From Pseudomonadota bacterium (lineage in GTDB: Bacteria > Pseudomonadota > Alphaproteobacteria > Rhizobiales > Xanthobacteraceae), in contig JAEZEY010000418.1 in assembly GCA_023432845.1 (NCBI GenBank), positions 1 through 21,167 of the forward strand: a stretch of DNA of 21,167 bases. The letters run 5' to 3'. The notes below the pieces were generated by a model. That model searched no databases and was not told the origin of the DNA. It saw nothing but the letters and a program-made list of their open reading frames with translations. Each line of letters opens with the position of its first letter. Position 1 is the stretch's first letter. Positions 7,120-13,362 of the stretch are shown here, one piece after another. The position numbers and the translations under genes are program-made.

Positions 7120-8640
7120 TTATTCCGCCGCCCGAGGCTCGGGCGCCGTCCCTCGCAACCGCGACCAGGTGTTCTGGATAATCGGCCAGAACAGCGCGAT
7201 CAGGCCGAGCGTCATGACCGAACCGACCAGGGCATTGGAGAAGAAGATGCCCAGATTGCCTTGCGAGCCGAGCAGAGATTGCCGGAACGACTCTTCGGCT
7301 TTGTCGCCGAGCACGATGGCCAGCACCATCGGCGCCAGCGGATAGCCGGTCTTCTTCATCAAATAGCCGACGACGCCGAACACCAGCATCATCACGACGT
7401 CGAAGCTGTTGTTGTTCACCGTGTAAGCGCCGATGGCACACAGCACCAGAATGATCGGCGCAATCACGCTGAACGGGATGCGCAGGATCGCCGCGAACAG
7501 CGGCACGCAGGTCAGCACCACCAGAAGGCCGACGATATTGCCCATATACATCGAGGCGATGAGGCCCCAGACAAAGTCCGTCTGTTCGGTGAAGAGCAAC
7601 GGACCAGGCTGCAGGCCCCAGATCAGCAAGCCGCCGAGCAACACGGCTGCCGTCGGCGAGCCGGGCACACCGAGCGCCAGCATCGGCAGCAAGGCCGCGG
7701 TGCCCGCGGCATGGGCGGCAGTCTCCGGCGCGACGACACCTTCGATCTCACCCTTGCCGAAATTCTTCCCGCGCCTGGAAATGCGTTTGGCGATGCCGTA
7801 GCTCATGAACGACGCCGGCGTCGCACCGGCCGGGCTGATGCCCATCCAGCAGCCGATCAGGCAGGAACGGAGCGACAGCATCCAATAGCGCGGCAACTCT
7901 TTCCAAGTCTGGATCACAACCCTGAGATTAATCTTGGCGGATTTTCCGCGGAAGGACAGTCCCTCCTCCATCGTCAACAGGATTTCGCCGATGCCGAACA
8001 GACCGATGACGGCAATCAAGAAGTCGAAGCCGCCGAGCAAAGACTCGAAGCCGAAGGTCAGCCGGAGTTGGCCGGTCATCTGATCGAGACCAACCGCGCC
8101 CAGTGCAAAGCCTATCATCATGGCCGCGATCGTCTTGAACGGCGGCTCCTTGCTGAGACCGACGAAGCTGCAGAATGCCAGGAAGTAGACCGAGAAGATC
8201 TCGGCAGGGCCGAAACGCAAGGCGAAGCTGGCCACCAGCGGCGCCACCAGCGTGATCATGATGACGGCAAAAAGCGCGCCGACGAAAGACGACGTGAAGG
8301 CGGCCGTAAGCGCCTCGCCGGCGCGGCCCTGCTGCGCCATGGGATAGCCGTCGAACGTCGTGGCGACCGACCAAGGCTCGCCGGGTATGTTGAAGAGAAT
8401 CGAAGTGATCGCACCGCCGAACAGTGCGCCCCAGTAAATGCAGGACAGCATGATGATTGCCGACGTCGGCGACATCGAGAACGTCAGCGGCAGCAGGATC
8501 GCCACGCCATTGGCGCCACCAAGGCCCGGCAGCACGCCGACGATGACGCCGAGGACGATGCCGAGCACCATCAAAAGTATGTTGTGGGGCTGCAGCACGA
8601 CCGAGAAGCCGTGCATCAGATTGCCGATGTCTTCGAACAT
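7120..8640 (-). CDS. tctA: Tripartite tricarboxylate transporter large permease subunit, TctA family
   Basis: This 506-residue, very hydrophobic protein has about a dozen predicted membrane segments and is the main permease subunit of a TTT-type secondary importer in the inner membrane. The family signature is clear: VLPGLGGANGVAILLPLTF near residues 39-57, followed by IYWGALFGGAITSILFNIPG, and a second glycine-rich repeat with LGVPGSPTAAVLLGG in the C-terminal half. Purine-rich AGGGA lies about 8 nt before the ATG. It follows tctC and tctB, and a strong 12-bp stem-loop separates it from tctB. The link to oxc and frc suggests oxalate or a related dicarboxylate as substrate; that is inference from context. 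Confidence 0.95.
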   Translation of the reverse strand: MFEDIGNLMHGFSVVLQPHNILLMVLGIVLGVIVGVLPGLGGANGVAILLPLTFSMSPTSAIIMLSCIYWGALFGGAITSILFNIPGEPWSVATTFDGYPMAQQGRAGEALTAAFTSSFVGALFAVIMITLVAPLVASFALRFGPAEIFSVYFLAFCSFVGLSKEPPFKTIAAMMIGFALGAVGLDQMTGQLRLTFGFESLLGGFDFLIAVIGLFGIGEILLTMEEGLSFRGKSAKINLRVVIQTWKELPRYWMLSLRSCLIGCWMGISPAGATPASFMSYGIAKRISRRGKNFGKGEIEGVVAPETAAHAAGTAALLPMLALGVPGSPTAAVLLGGLLIWGLQPGPLLFTEQTDFVWGLIASMYMGNIVGLLVVLTCVPLFAAILRIPFSVIAPIILVLCAIGAYTVNNNSFDVVMMLVFGVVGYLMKKTGYPLAPMVLAIVLGDKAEESFRQSLLGSQGNLGIFFSNALVGSVMTLGLIALFWPIIQNTWSRLRGTAPEPRAAE

Positions 8641-8744
8641 TTCCTTATTCCCTAATCGCGCCGCCGGTCACAGGCTCGCCCCGGAGCAAGGGACGATCCT
8701 CTCAAAGCGCGGCTCCCCTCGCCTTTCTTCGATCAGCATGCAGA

Positions 8745-8774
8745 CATCCGGCGCCGCCGCTCCGGCGTCGGATG
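8745..8774 (-). other. Strong stem-loop between tctB and tctA
   Basis: CATCCGGCGCCG (8745-8756) pairs with CGGCGTCGGATG (8763-8774), a 12-bp stem with one G-T pair and a 6-nt loop, 3 nt beyond the tctB stop codon. No T-run follows. Such hairpins often protect the upstream message and so set different levels of binding protein and permease. The rest of the 137-nt gap shows no gene. Confidence 0.6.
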
Positions 8775-8777
8775 CGC

Positions 8778-9284
8778 CTAGAAGCCCAACAGTTTTTCGA
8801 TCGGGCCTTTCGGCAGCGGCACCAGGAACCAGCGTTCGAACATGACGAACGCCATGACCGGCATCGCCGCGCCGACCGCTAGCGCCTTTATCCAGTTGTA
8901 TTTGCCGAACCAGCGCATGAAGCCGGCGATCAGAATGCCGGATGCGACGTAGATGCCAATGTAAGGCAAGATGCCGACATAGACCGCCGTGGGGATCACG
9001 ACTGAAACGACTTTACCGAGCTGATCCCATGTGGCGAAACCGCCATACTCCTTTTCGCCGACGAACAAGTTAGCGAAATTGACGATCGAGGCGACGATGA
9101 TGATGAGACCAAGATAGAACGGAAAGAAACCGGCCATTGGCCCTTCGTCGCCCCAGCCTATGCCGACCCTCAGACTGCCGACGACGGTGATCAGGCCAAG
9201 GATTCCGGCGGCGACGGCAACACCGGCCTCGACACTCCGGTGGGACGGACCCGCCCCACCGGATTCATTTGCCGCTTCACTCAT
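8778..9284 (-). CDS. tctB: Tripartite tricarboxylate transporter small membrane subunit, TctB family
   Basis: This 168-residue protein has four hydrophobic segments, about 20-40, 52-74, 90-113 and 133-152, as expected for the small permease subunit that partners TctA. The segment around GPMAGFFPFYLGLIII is typical of TctB proteins (Gxx(P/A)xxFP near the end of the first loop). The short N-terminal stretch is hydrophilic and probably cytoplasmic. GAGGAA lies 5 nt before the ATG. The gene sits 43 nt after tctC and upstream of tctA, the usual TTT gene order. TctB sequences diverge strongly, so the identification relies on length, topology and neighbours as well as motif. Confidence 0.9.
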   Translation of the reverse strand: MSEAANESGGAGPSHRSVEAGVAVAAGILGLITVVGSLRVGIGWGDEGPMAGFFPFYLGLIIIVASIVNFANLFVGEKEYGGFATWDQLGKVVSVVIPTAVYVGILPYIGIYVASGILIAGFMRWFGKYNWIKALAVGAAMPVMAFVMFERWFLVPLPKGPIEKLLGF

Positions 9285-9307
9285 TGTTTTCCTCGCATGC
9301 AGCTCTG

Positions 9308-9322
9308 GCAGTGCGAAACTGC
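9308..9322 (-). other. Small stem-loop in the tctC-tctB gap
   Basis: GCAGT (9308-9312) and ACTGC (9318-9322) form a 5-bp stem with a 5-nt loop shortly after the tctC stop. It is weak alone but continues the pattern of a stem-loop in almost every gap of this locus. Confidence 0.25.
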
Positions 9323-9327
9323 GGATG

Positions 9328-10344
9328 TCAGTTGGTCTTGGCGAGGAAGCCGGCTTCCTTCATCAAGGCTTCATGCTTCTTTTCGGCTTCGGCAACCCAC
9401 TTCGCGTACTCATCGCCGGACATGAAGGTCTGGTTGAAAGCGCCGTCGCTCATGAGCTTCTTCCACTCGGGAGTCTCACGCACCTTCTTCATGAGATTGA
9501 CGTAGTAGTCGACAGCTTCCTTGCTGACGCCCGGGGGCATGAAGTAGCCGCGCAGCATCAGGTATTCGACATCGAGACCGGCCGACTTGCAGGTCGGGAT
9601 CGAATCCCAGGCCAGATCGCCGGCAATCTTTTCATGATAGTCGAGCTTCTTGCTGTCGAAGACGCACAGCGGCTTGAGCTTGCCGGCACGCCAGTGCGCC
9701 ACCGCCTCGATCGGATTGTTGACCGATGAATCGATGTGGTTGCCGACGAGTTGGACCGCCACCGCGCCACCGCCCTTCTGCGGGATGTAGATCATCTTCT
9801 TGCCGGTCGCTTTCTGAAGCGCGACGGTGATGATCTGATCTTCCTGCTTGGAGCCGGTGCCGCCCATCTTGAAGGTGTTGTCCGGCGCGGACTTGATCGC
9901 GTCGACATAATCCTTTGCTGTCTTGTAAGGCTTTTCGGCATTGACCCAGAGGATGAACTCGTCGAGCGCCATCATGGCGACCGGGGTCAGATCCTTCCAG
10001 GAGAACGGGATGCCTGTCGCCATCGGCGTCGTGAACAGGTTGGACAGTGTGATGATCAGCTTGTGATCGTTGCCTTTGGAGTTCTTGACGTCGAGGAAGC
10101 CTTCACCGCCCGCGCCGCCGGACTTGTTGATGACCACCACCGGCTGCGTCGTTAGATTGTGCTTGCTGATGATGCCCTGCATCGTGCGCGCCATTTGGTC
10201 GGCGCCGCCGCCGGTGCCGGCCGGCACGATGATTTCGATAGGATGGCTGGGCTCCCATGCCTTTGCTGGCAAGGTCGACAGCGCGAATACGCCACTCGCG
10301 AAAGCGGCGGTACCGATCGTCAGGATCGTTTTGGCAACGGACAT
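9328..10344 (-). CDS. tctC: Tripartite tricarboxylate transporter substrate-binding protein (Bug/TctC family)
   Basis: This is a periplasmic solute-binding protein that delivers a carboxylate to TctAB. The start at 10344 is preferred over an in-frame codon 27 nt upstream because GGAGG lies 5 nt before it, and because it gives a clean signal peptide: a hydrophobic core followed by LPAKA, with likely cleavage after A29. The mature part begins with the Bug-family fold motif IEIIVPAGTGGGADQMAR, where backbone loops bind the ligand carboxylate. Length, 338 residues, fits the family. It heads the transporter unit, downstream of tandem TATAAT boxes and a possible GntR site. Bug proteins bind many carboxylates, so oxalate as ligand is inferred only from the co-directional oxc and frc genes. 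Confidence 0.94.
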   Translation of the reverse strand: MSVAKTILTIGTAAFASGVFALSTLPAKAWEPSHPIEIIVPAGTGGGADQMARTMQGIISKHNLTTQPVVVINKSGGAGGEGFLDVKNSKGNDHKLIITLSNLFTTPMATGIPFSWKDLTPVAMMALDEFILWVNAEKPYKTAKDYVDAIKSAPDNTFKMGGTGSKQEDQIITVALQKATGKKMIYIPQKGGGAVAVQLVGNHIDSSVNNPIEAVAHWRAGKLKPLCVFDSKKLDYHEKIAGDLAWDSIPTCKSAGLDVEYLMLRGYFMPPGVSKEAVDYYVNLMKKVRETPEWKKLMSDGAFNQTFMSGDEYAKWVAEAEKKHEALMKEAGFLAKTN

Positions 10345-10430
10345 CGCATCCTCCCTGTTAGTATCGTTCACTGGAGCCGGCGTTTGCCGCCGGTCCCTGG
10401 AGCTTGAACGCCGAGTATTTCTTTTGGCGC

Positions 10431-10455
10431 GTATTATACATTATACCAATATAAT
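10431..10455 (-). promoter_or_regulatory. tctC promoter region with possible GntR operator
   Basis: On the minus strand two TATAAT boxes (10440-10445 and 10433-10438) stand 1 nt apart, about 90 nt before tctC. No good -35 box lies 16-18 nt upstream, which suggests dependence on an activator. The segment 10431-10449 shares TATACCA and 10 of 14 right-side positions with the gntR operator. ATTATA (10433-10438) and TATAAT (10450-10455) also flank the site symmetrically. Confidence 0.5.
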
Positions 10456-10456
10456 C

Positions 10457-10469
10457 GCGGACGGTCCGC
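10457..10469. promoter_or_regulatory. Perfect GC-rich palindrome at the tctC -35 position
   Basis: GCGGAC-G-GTCCGC is a perfect 13-bp palindrome with a single central base, directly upstream of the tandem TATAAT boxes where a -35 element would lie. It may bind an activator. A transcribed hairpin is unlikely to fold because the loop would be only one base. Confidence 0.4.
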
Positions 10470-10811
10470 AAGCAGAAAAGCACTGTTTGTCGCCGTGCAA
10501 GTGCAGCAAACGTCGCTGCGACGCACTCATTTGATTTAGAAATCCGATCAAAAACTTTTCAGTCACCGGCGATATTCCCATCGACGGCCACTCGCGGGCT
10601 CTCACGGGCTCGCCGAGCGTCACGTTTGGAGATCGATCTCAGGACTATCTTTTAAATTTGAGAGAATATTCGTGTCTGCGGGATGCATGCGAAATGCAGC
10701 GCACAACGCCGGTCTTCATCCACAGCGTTAAGAACTGTCTGCCAAGGCAAAATGGCTGCACTCGCTAAGGCGCGCAGGAAGATGCGCGGCGCCCCGGCTG
10801 TGATCGGGTCA
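10470..10811. other. Non-coding stretch between tctC promoter and the Crp/Fnr-type gene
   Basis: About 340 bp without a convincing gene. A perfect 12-bp palindrome GAGATCGATCTC lies at 10629-10640, just before an AT-rich patch with TTTTAAATTTG (10650-10660). A short direct repeat CGGGCTC occurs near 10587 and 10602. Small open frames here have no ribosome-binding site or codon bias. Nothing resembling a tRNA or known riboswitch was seen. Confidence 0.5.
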
Positions 10812-10827
10812 AAAACCGGGAGGTTTT
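10812..10827 (-). terminator. Weak terminator-like hairpin at the end of the Crp/Fnr-type gene
   Basis: On the minus strand AAAACC, loop TCCC, GGTTTT then another T forms an A-tract/T-tract hairpin that overlaps the stop codon. The 6-bp stem is AT-rich, so its strength is doubtful. Confidence 0.35.
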
Positions 10828-11728
10828 AACGCCAGTCGGCGACGCGCTGGAGTTCCGCGGCGTTGAGAATGGTCAGCGTACGACCGCCGATCTCGACCAT
10901 GCCGGCACGCTGCAATTCGCCCAGAATTTTGCTGACATGAACCGGGGTCAAACCGGTCGCGTCGGCAATATGGCGCTGACGCAGCGGGAAGTCGAAGGTC
11001 TGTGTCCGTACCGTTGAGCGCCTGGCGACCTTTTCCGACAACCTGAGAATAAGACGGGCGATGCGTTCGTCGGCCCGGCGGCGTCCGAGATCGAGCGCGA
11101 GTTGGTCGGCGCGGATCTTCGCCTCGTTCCAGAGCTTGAACAGCCTCTCGAGCAGGTCGGCGCGGCCGAACAGATACTCCTTGAGTTCGTCCCGATTGAA
11201 CTTTCTGTACGTCACCTCGGTAATCGCTTCCACGGCGTGACCCGACAGCGGAGCAATCAGGCTGCCGATCGAAACGATATCGCCCGGCAACAGGAAGGAG
11301 ATGATCTGCCGCCGTCCGTCGGGCAATGCGATCGACGACATGGCCCAGCCGCTGCAGACGATCGGCACATACTCCGACCACTCTTTCGGATGCAGGATCA
11401 GCCGGCGTGCCGGGATCGTGTGCAGCGAACTGGCGACCGGTATCGTTCGCAAGTCGGCGCCGGCATCCTTGCCGAGGCCGCTGCAGAGAAGATTGTGCAC
11501 CGGGCACAGAGAGCACGCCCTGTCGCAAGATACGGCGCACATCGTCGCCGCCATCTTCGAATCGTCGGCGAGCTGCGGCGAGGCCGAGCCGATCATCGCT
11601 TCGGCCATCTGACTGCCGAAGGAGCCGCTGCCGAACGAAGAAGATTCAATCGAAGACTTGGGGGAATTTCGGGTCGCGAAGTTTGCCACGGGATGCAGGT
11701 CCGGTTGTCGATAACGAAAATCGTTCAC
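10826..11728 (-). CDS. Crp/Fnr-family transcriptional regulator with N-terminal cysteine cluster
   Basis: A cyclic-nucleotide-binding-like beta-roll (about 95-190), a long dimer helix (about 190-235) and a winged helix (about 240-295) with QRHIADATGLTPVHVSKIL as helix-turn-helix are all visible. Before the beta-roll are five cysteines, C64, C68, C72, C75 and C82 (C-x3-C-x3-C-x2-C-x6-C), with a sixth at C125. Fnr proteins use three N-terminal cysteines plus one near residue 122 to bind an oxygen-sensitive 4Fe-4S cluster, so an Fe-S or redox sensor is plausible, though the spacing differs from classical Fnr. The frame opens with GTG at 11728; neither it nor the in-frame ATG at 11608 has a clear ribosome-binding site, so the Ser-rich first 40 residues may not be translated. 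Targets are unknown. Confidence 0.88.
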   Translation of the reverse strand: MNDFRYRQPDLHPVANFATRNSPKSSIESSSFGSGSFGSQMAEAMIGSASPQLADDSKMAATMCAVSCDRACSLCPVHNLLCSGLGKDAGADLRTIPVASSLHTIPARRLILHPKEWSEYVPIVCSGWAMSSIALPDGRRQIISFLLPGDIVSIGSLIAPLSGHAVEAITEVTYRKFNRDELKEYLFGRADLLERLFKLWNEAKIRADQLALDLGRRRADERIARLILRLSEKVARRSTVRTQTFDFPLRQRHIADATGLTPVHVSKILGELQRAGMVEIGGRTLTILNAAELQRVADWR

Positions 11729-12002
11729 GCGAACGCGTTACAACCGCGGGTAGATTTGCTAAGTTATCGCAATTTCTACGTTTCCGCATCCTGAGCATCG
11801 CGGCGGGGAAATCAAGATTTCCTCGAATCACCGACCGCAAGTTCCCAGTTAACATACGTCTTCTACATTTGGAGTACAGTAAAAAGACATTAAACTAGAT
11901 TGCGACTCCCTAATTCCGCACCGCAATACAGTCTTGGACGCAGAAAGACTTGGGGCACAGCGATCAGGCGCGCCACCCCTTAAGGTTTTACATATTGCGC
12001 CT

Positions 12003-12014
12003 GTGCAATTGCAC
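12003..12014. promoter_or_regulatory. Perfect 12-bp palindrome GTGCAATTGCAC
   Basis: This uninterrupted palindrome lies about 225 nt upstream of the response regulator gene and 275 nt from the Crp/Fnr-type gene. It is a candidate regulator site in an otherwise featureless divergent region. The cognate factor cannot be named; it does not match the Fnr consensus TTGAT-N4-ATCAA. Confidence 0.35.
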
Positions 12015-12105
12015 CCGTCCGGGACCCAGGTGGCTCTCAATTGGATCCGGGCCAATCAATACTTTGTTTATTATTCTGGATTGTCATGGCCGGACCATGG
12101 GCCTC

Positions 12106-12120
12106 TTAACGGCTCATTAT
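12106..12120. promoter_or_regulatory. CtrA-like half-sites upstream of the response regulator
   Basis: TTAA-N7-TTAT matches the alphaproteobacterial CtrA consensus TTAA-N7-TTAA at 7 of 8 bases, 118 nt before the start codon. CtrA often controls motility and chemotaxis genes in this class. One such match is expected by chance in a few kilobases of AT-rich DNA, so this is only suggestive. Confidence 0.2.
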
Positions 12121-12238
12121 CCGGAATCGGCAAAGTTAGCTGGAACCCGCTGAGAACCACAACACACGACAAAAGCGACACCAGTCTGTTTTCCAAATCC
12201 CAAATCGCGCGATTGATCGTTCGGTCTCAAGGCCAGGA

Positions 12239-12826
12239 ATGAAAAACTCGACCATCAATTTGCGCGACCTGGTCATTCTCGTCGCCGACCAGAATTCGTA
12301 CCTGCGCCGTGTCATCAACGGCATGCTGCGCGGGTTCGGCGCCAATAAAGTGATGGAAGTCGACAGCGCCATCGGCCTGTTCCAGGCACTGACAAGCCAG
12401 AAGATCGACATCCTGCTGTGCGATATGCGGCTGCCGCCGCATGGCGGCCTTAAGCTCACGCGCACCATCCGTCGCAATGCCGACAATGAAAATCGCACCA
12501 TACCGATTCTGCTGATGTCGAGCGACACCAGCGAGTCGACTGTAAAGAACGCGCGCGATGCCGGCGCCAACATCGTGGTCGCCAAGCCTATGTCGCCCAG
12601 CGGCCTTTACGACCGGCTGGGCTGGATCGTGTTCAACCCGCGCCCCTTCGTCGACTGCGCGACCTATTTCGGCCCGGACCGCCGCTTCAAGATCGAGGGC
12701 TATCCGGGCGGCGTCGGCCGTCGCAAGGGCGACAAGGCGATCGAGGTCGCGGCGGAAGAAGGCCCGAGCCTCAATCAGAACGACATCGATAGCCTCTTCT
12801 CGAATGCCCGCGCAGGACAAGACTGA
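12239..12826 (+). CDS. Response regulator with GPDRR linker and FliM-N-like C-terminal tail
   Basis: A CheY-type receiver fills residues 10-128: D17 (the first acidic partner is replaced by A16), phospho-acceptor D62 in CDMRLPPHGG, S94 at the Thr/Ser switch position and K116 in VAKPMSP. The segment after it, with FVDCATYFGPDRRF then GVGRRKGD, is typical of an alphaproteobacterial receiver family of unknown output. The last 20 residues include SLNQNDIDSLF, which closely matches the N-terminal CheY-binding peptide of the flagellar switch protein FliM (LSQxEIDALL). There is no DNA-binding output domain. AAGG lies 6 nt before the ATG. The stop overlaps the next gene as TGATG, so the two are translated together. 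A role in chemotaxis or motility signalling is likely; the exact partner is unknown. Confidence 0.88.
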   Translation: MKNSTINLRDLVILVADQNSYLRRVINGMLRGFGANKVMEVDSAIGLFQALTSQKIDILLCDMRLPPHGGLKLTRTIRRNADNENRTIPILLMSSDTSESTVKNARDAGANIVVAKPMSPSGLYDRLGWIVFNPRPFVDCATYFGPDRRFKIEGYPGGVGRRKGDKAIEVAAEEGPSLNQNDIDSLFSNARAGQD

Positions 12827-13338
12827 TGGCCAAGCAAGGCGATACGGAAGCCAACATCTTCTACGCCGATACGCGGTTCGAGCGGATGGCCCGGCGTCCC
12901 GGTGGGATTAGCCGCGAGGAAGCTATCGAGCGCGCACAGAGCGAGGTCCAGGAGCTCAAAACCGATTTCATCGCCTGGATCGACGAGCAGCTCGGCGAAC
13001 TCAGCGCCACGCTAGACGACCTGGCCCATAGCCCCGGAGACAAGGCCGCGCTTGAGCGTGCACATCAGAAGGGCGCCTATCTTCGCGATGTCGGCGGCAC
13101 CATGGGCTATACACTGGTCACTTTCGTTGCCTCGACCTTGTGCGACATCCTCGACGCCTATATTGCCGGCGCGCCTTTCGACAAGAATGTCACCGACTGC
13201 TACATGGATGCGTTCCTGCTCGCCCGCACGGATGAATACCGCCACATGCACCCACAGGAAGTGCCGGAACTGGCCAAGGGTCTGCTCCGCGTCGTCGAGG
13301 TCTCCAGCATCGTGCCGCCAGGCGACAGCAAGGAATAG
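12826..13338 (+). CDS. Small helical protein, possibly a degenerate HPt-like domain
   Basis: I do not firmly recognise this 170-residue protein. It is soluble and mostly helical. Residues 30-68 form a charged helix; residues 84-112 (AYLRDVGGTMGY followed by a hydrophobic helix with STLCDILDAY) resemble the helix pair of an HPt phosphotransfer domain. At the site where HPt domains carry the phosphorylated histidine this alignment gives A84; H80 in AHQKG is close but out of register. It may therefore be a binding module rather than a phosphotransfer protein. It overlaps the upstream response regulator gene by 1 nt (TGATG), so the two proteins are probably made together and may interact. It converges on the DUF2336 gene with only 24 nt between stops; no clear terminator is seen there. 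Confidence 0.8.
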   Translation: MAKQGDTEANIFYADTRFERMARRPGGISREEAIERAQSEVQELKTDFIAWIDEQLGELSATLDDLAHSPGDKAALERAHQKGAYLRDVGGTMGYTLVTFVASTLCDILDAYIAGAPFDKNVTDCYMDAFLLARTDEYRHMHPQEVPELAKGLLRVVEVSSIVPPGDSKE

Positions 13339-13362
13339 GCAATCGCGCTGATTGGCGGCCGG

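Larger units (their letters stand above)
11729..12238. other. Divergent intergenic region of about 510 bp, relatively AT-rich
   Basis: This lies between the minus-strand Crp/Fnr-type gene and the plus-strand response regulator and must hold both promoters. Base composition is visibly less GC-rich than the genes. A 102-codon open frame (11934-12242) overlaps the next start by ATGA, but its third codon positions are near 50 percent GC and its TTG start lacks a good ribosome-binding site, so it is not called. Inverted repeats include CGTTC/GAACG (11722-11735), GTGCAATTGCAC (12003-12014), ATTGG/CCAAT near 12040-12056 and CATGG/CCATG (12085-12099). Confidence 0.5.

Noticed and set aside
6310..8655. 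Very long plus-strand open frame of 781 codons opposite tctA and gntR
   Set aside because: The minus strand encodes recognisable TctA and GntR proteins over the same DNA. The plus frame has Arg/His/Gln/Asp-rich low-complexity translation typical of an antisense shadow in GC-rich DNA.
8745..8774. Intrinsic terminator between tctB and tctA
   Set aside because: The stem is strong but no T-run follows on the minus strand, and tctA must be expressed with tctB and tctC.
11934..12242. 102-codon plus-strand frame overlapping the response regulator start by ATGA
   Set aside because: Third codon positions are near 50 percent GC, unlike the strongly biased real genes. It has a TTG start without a good ribosome-binding site, and the sequence resembles nothing I know.
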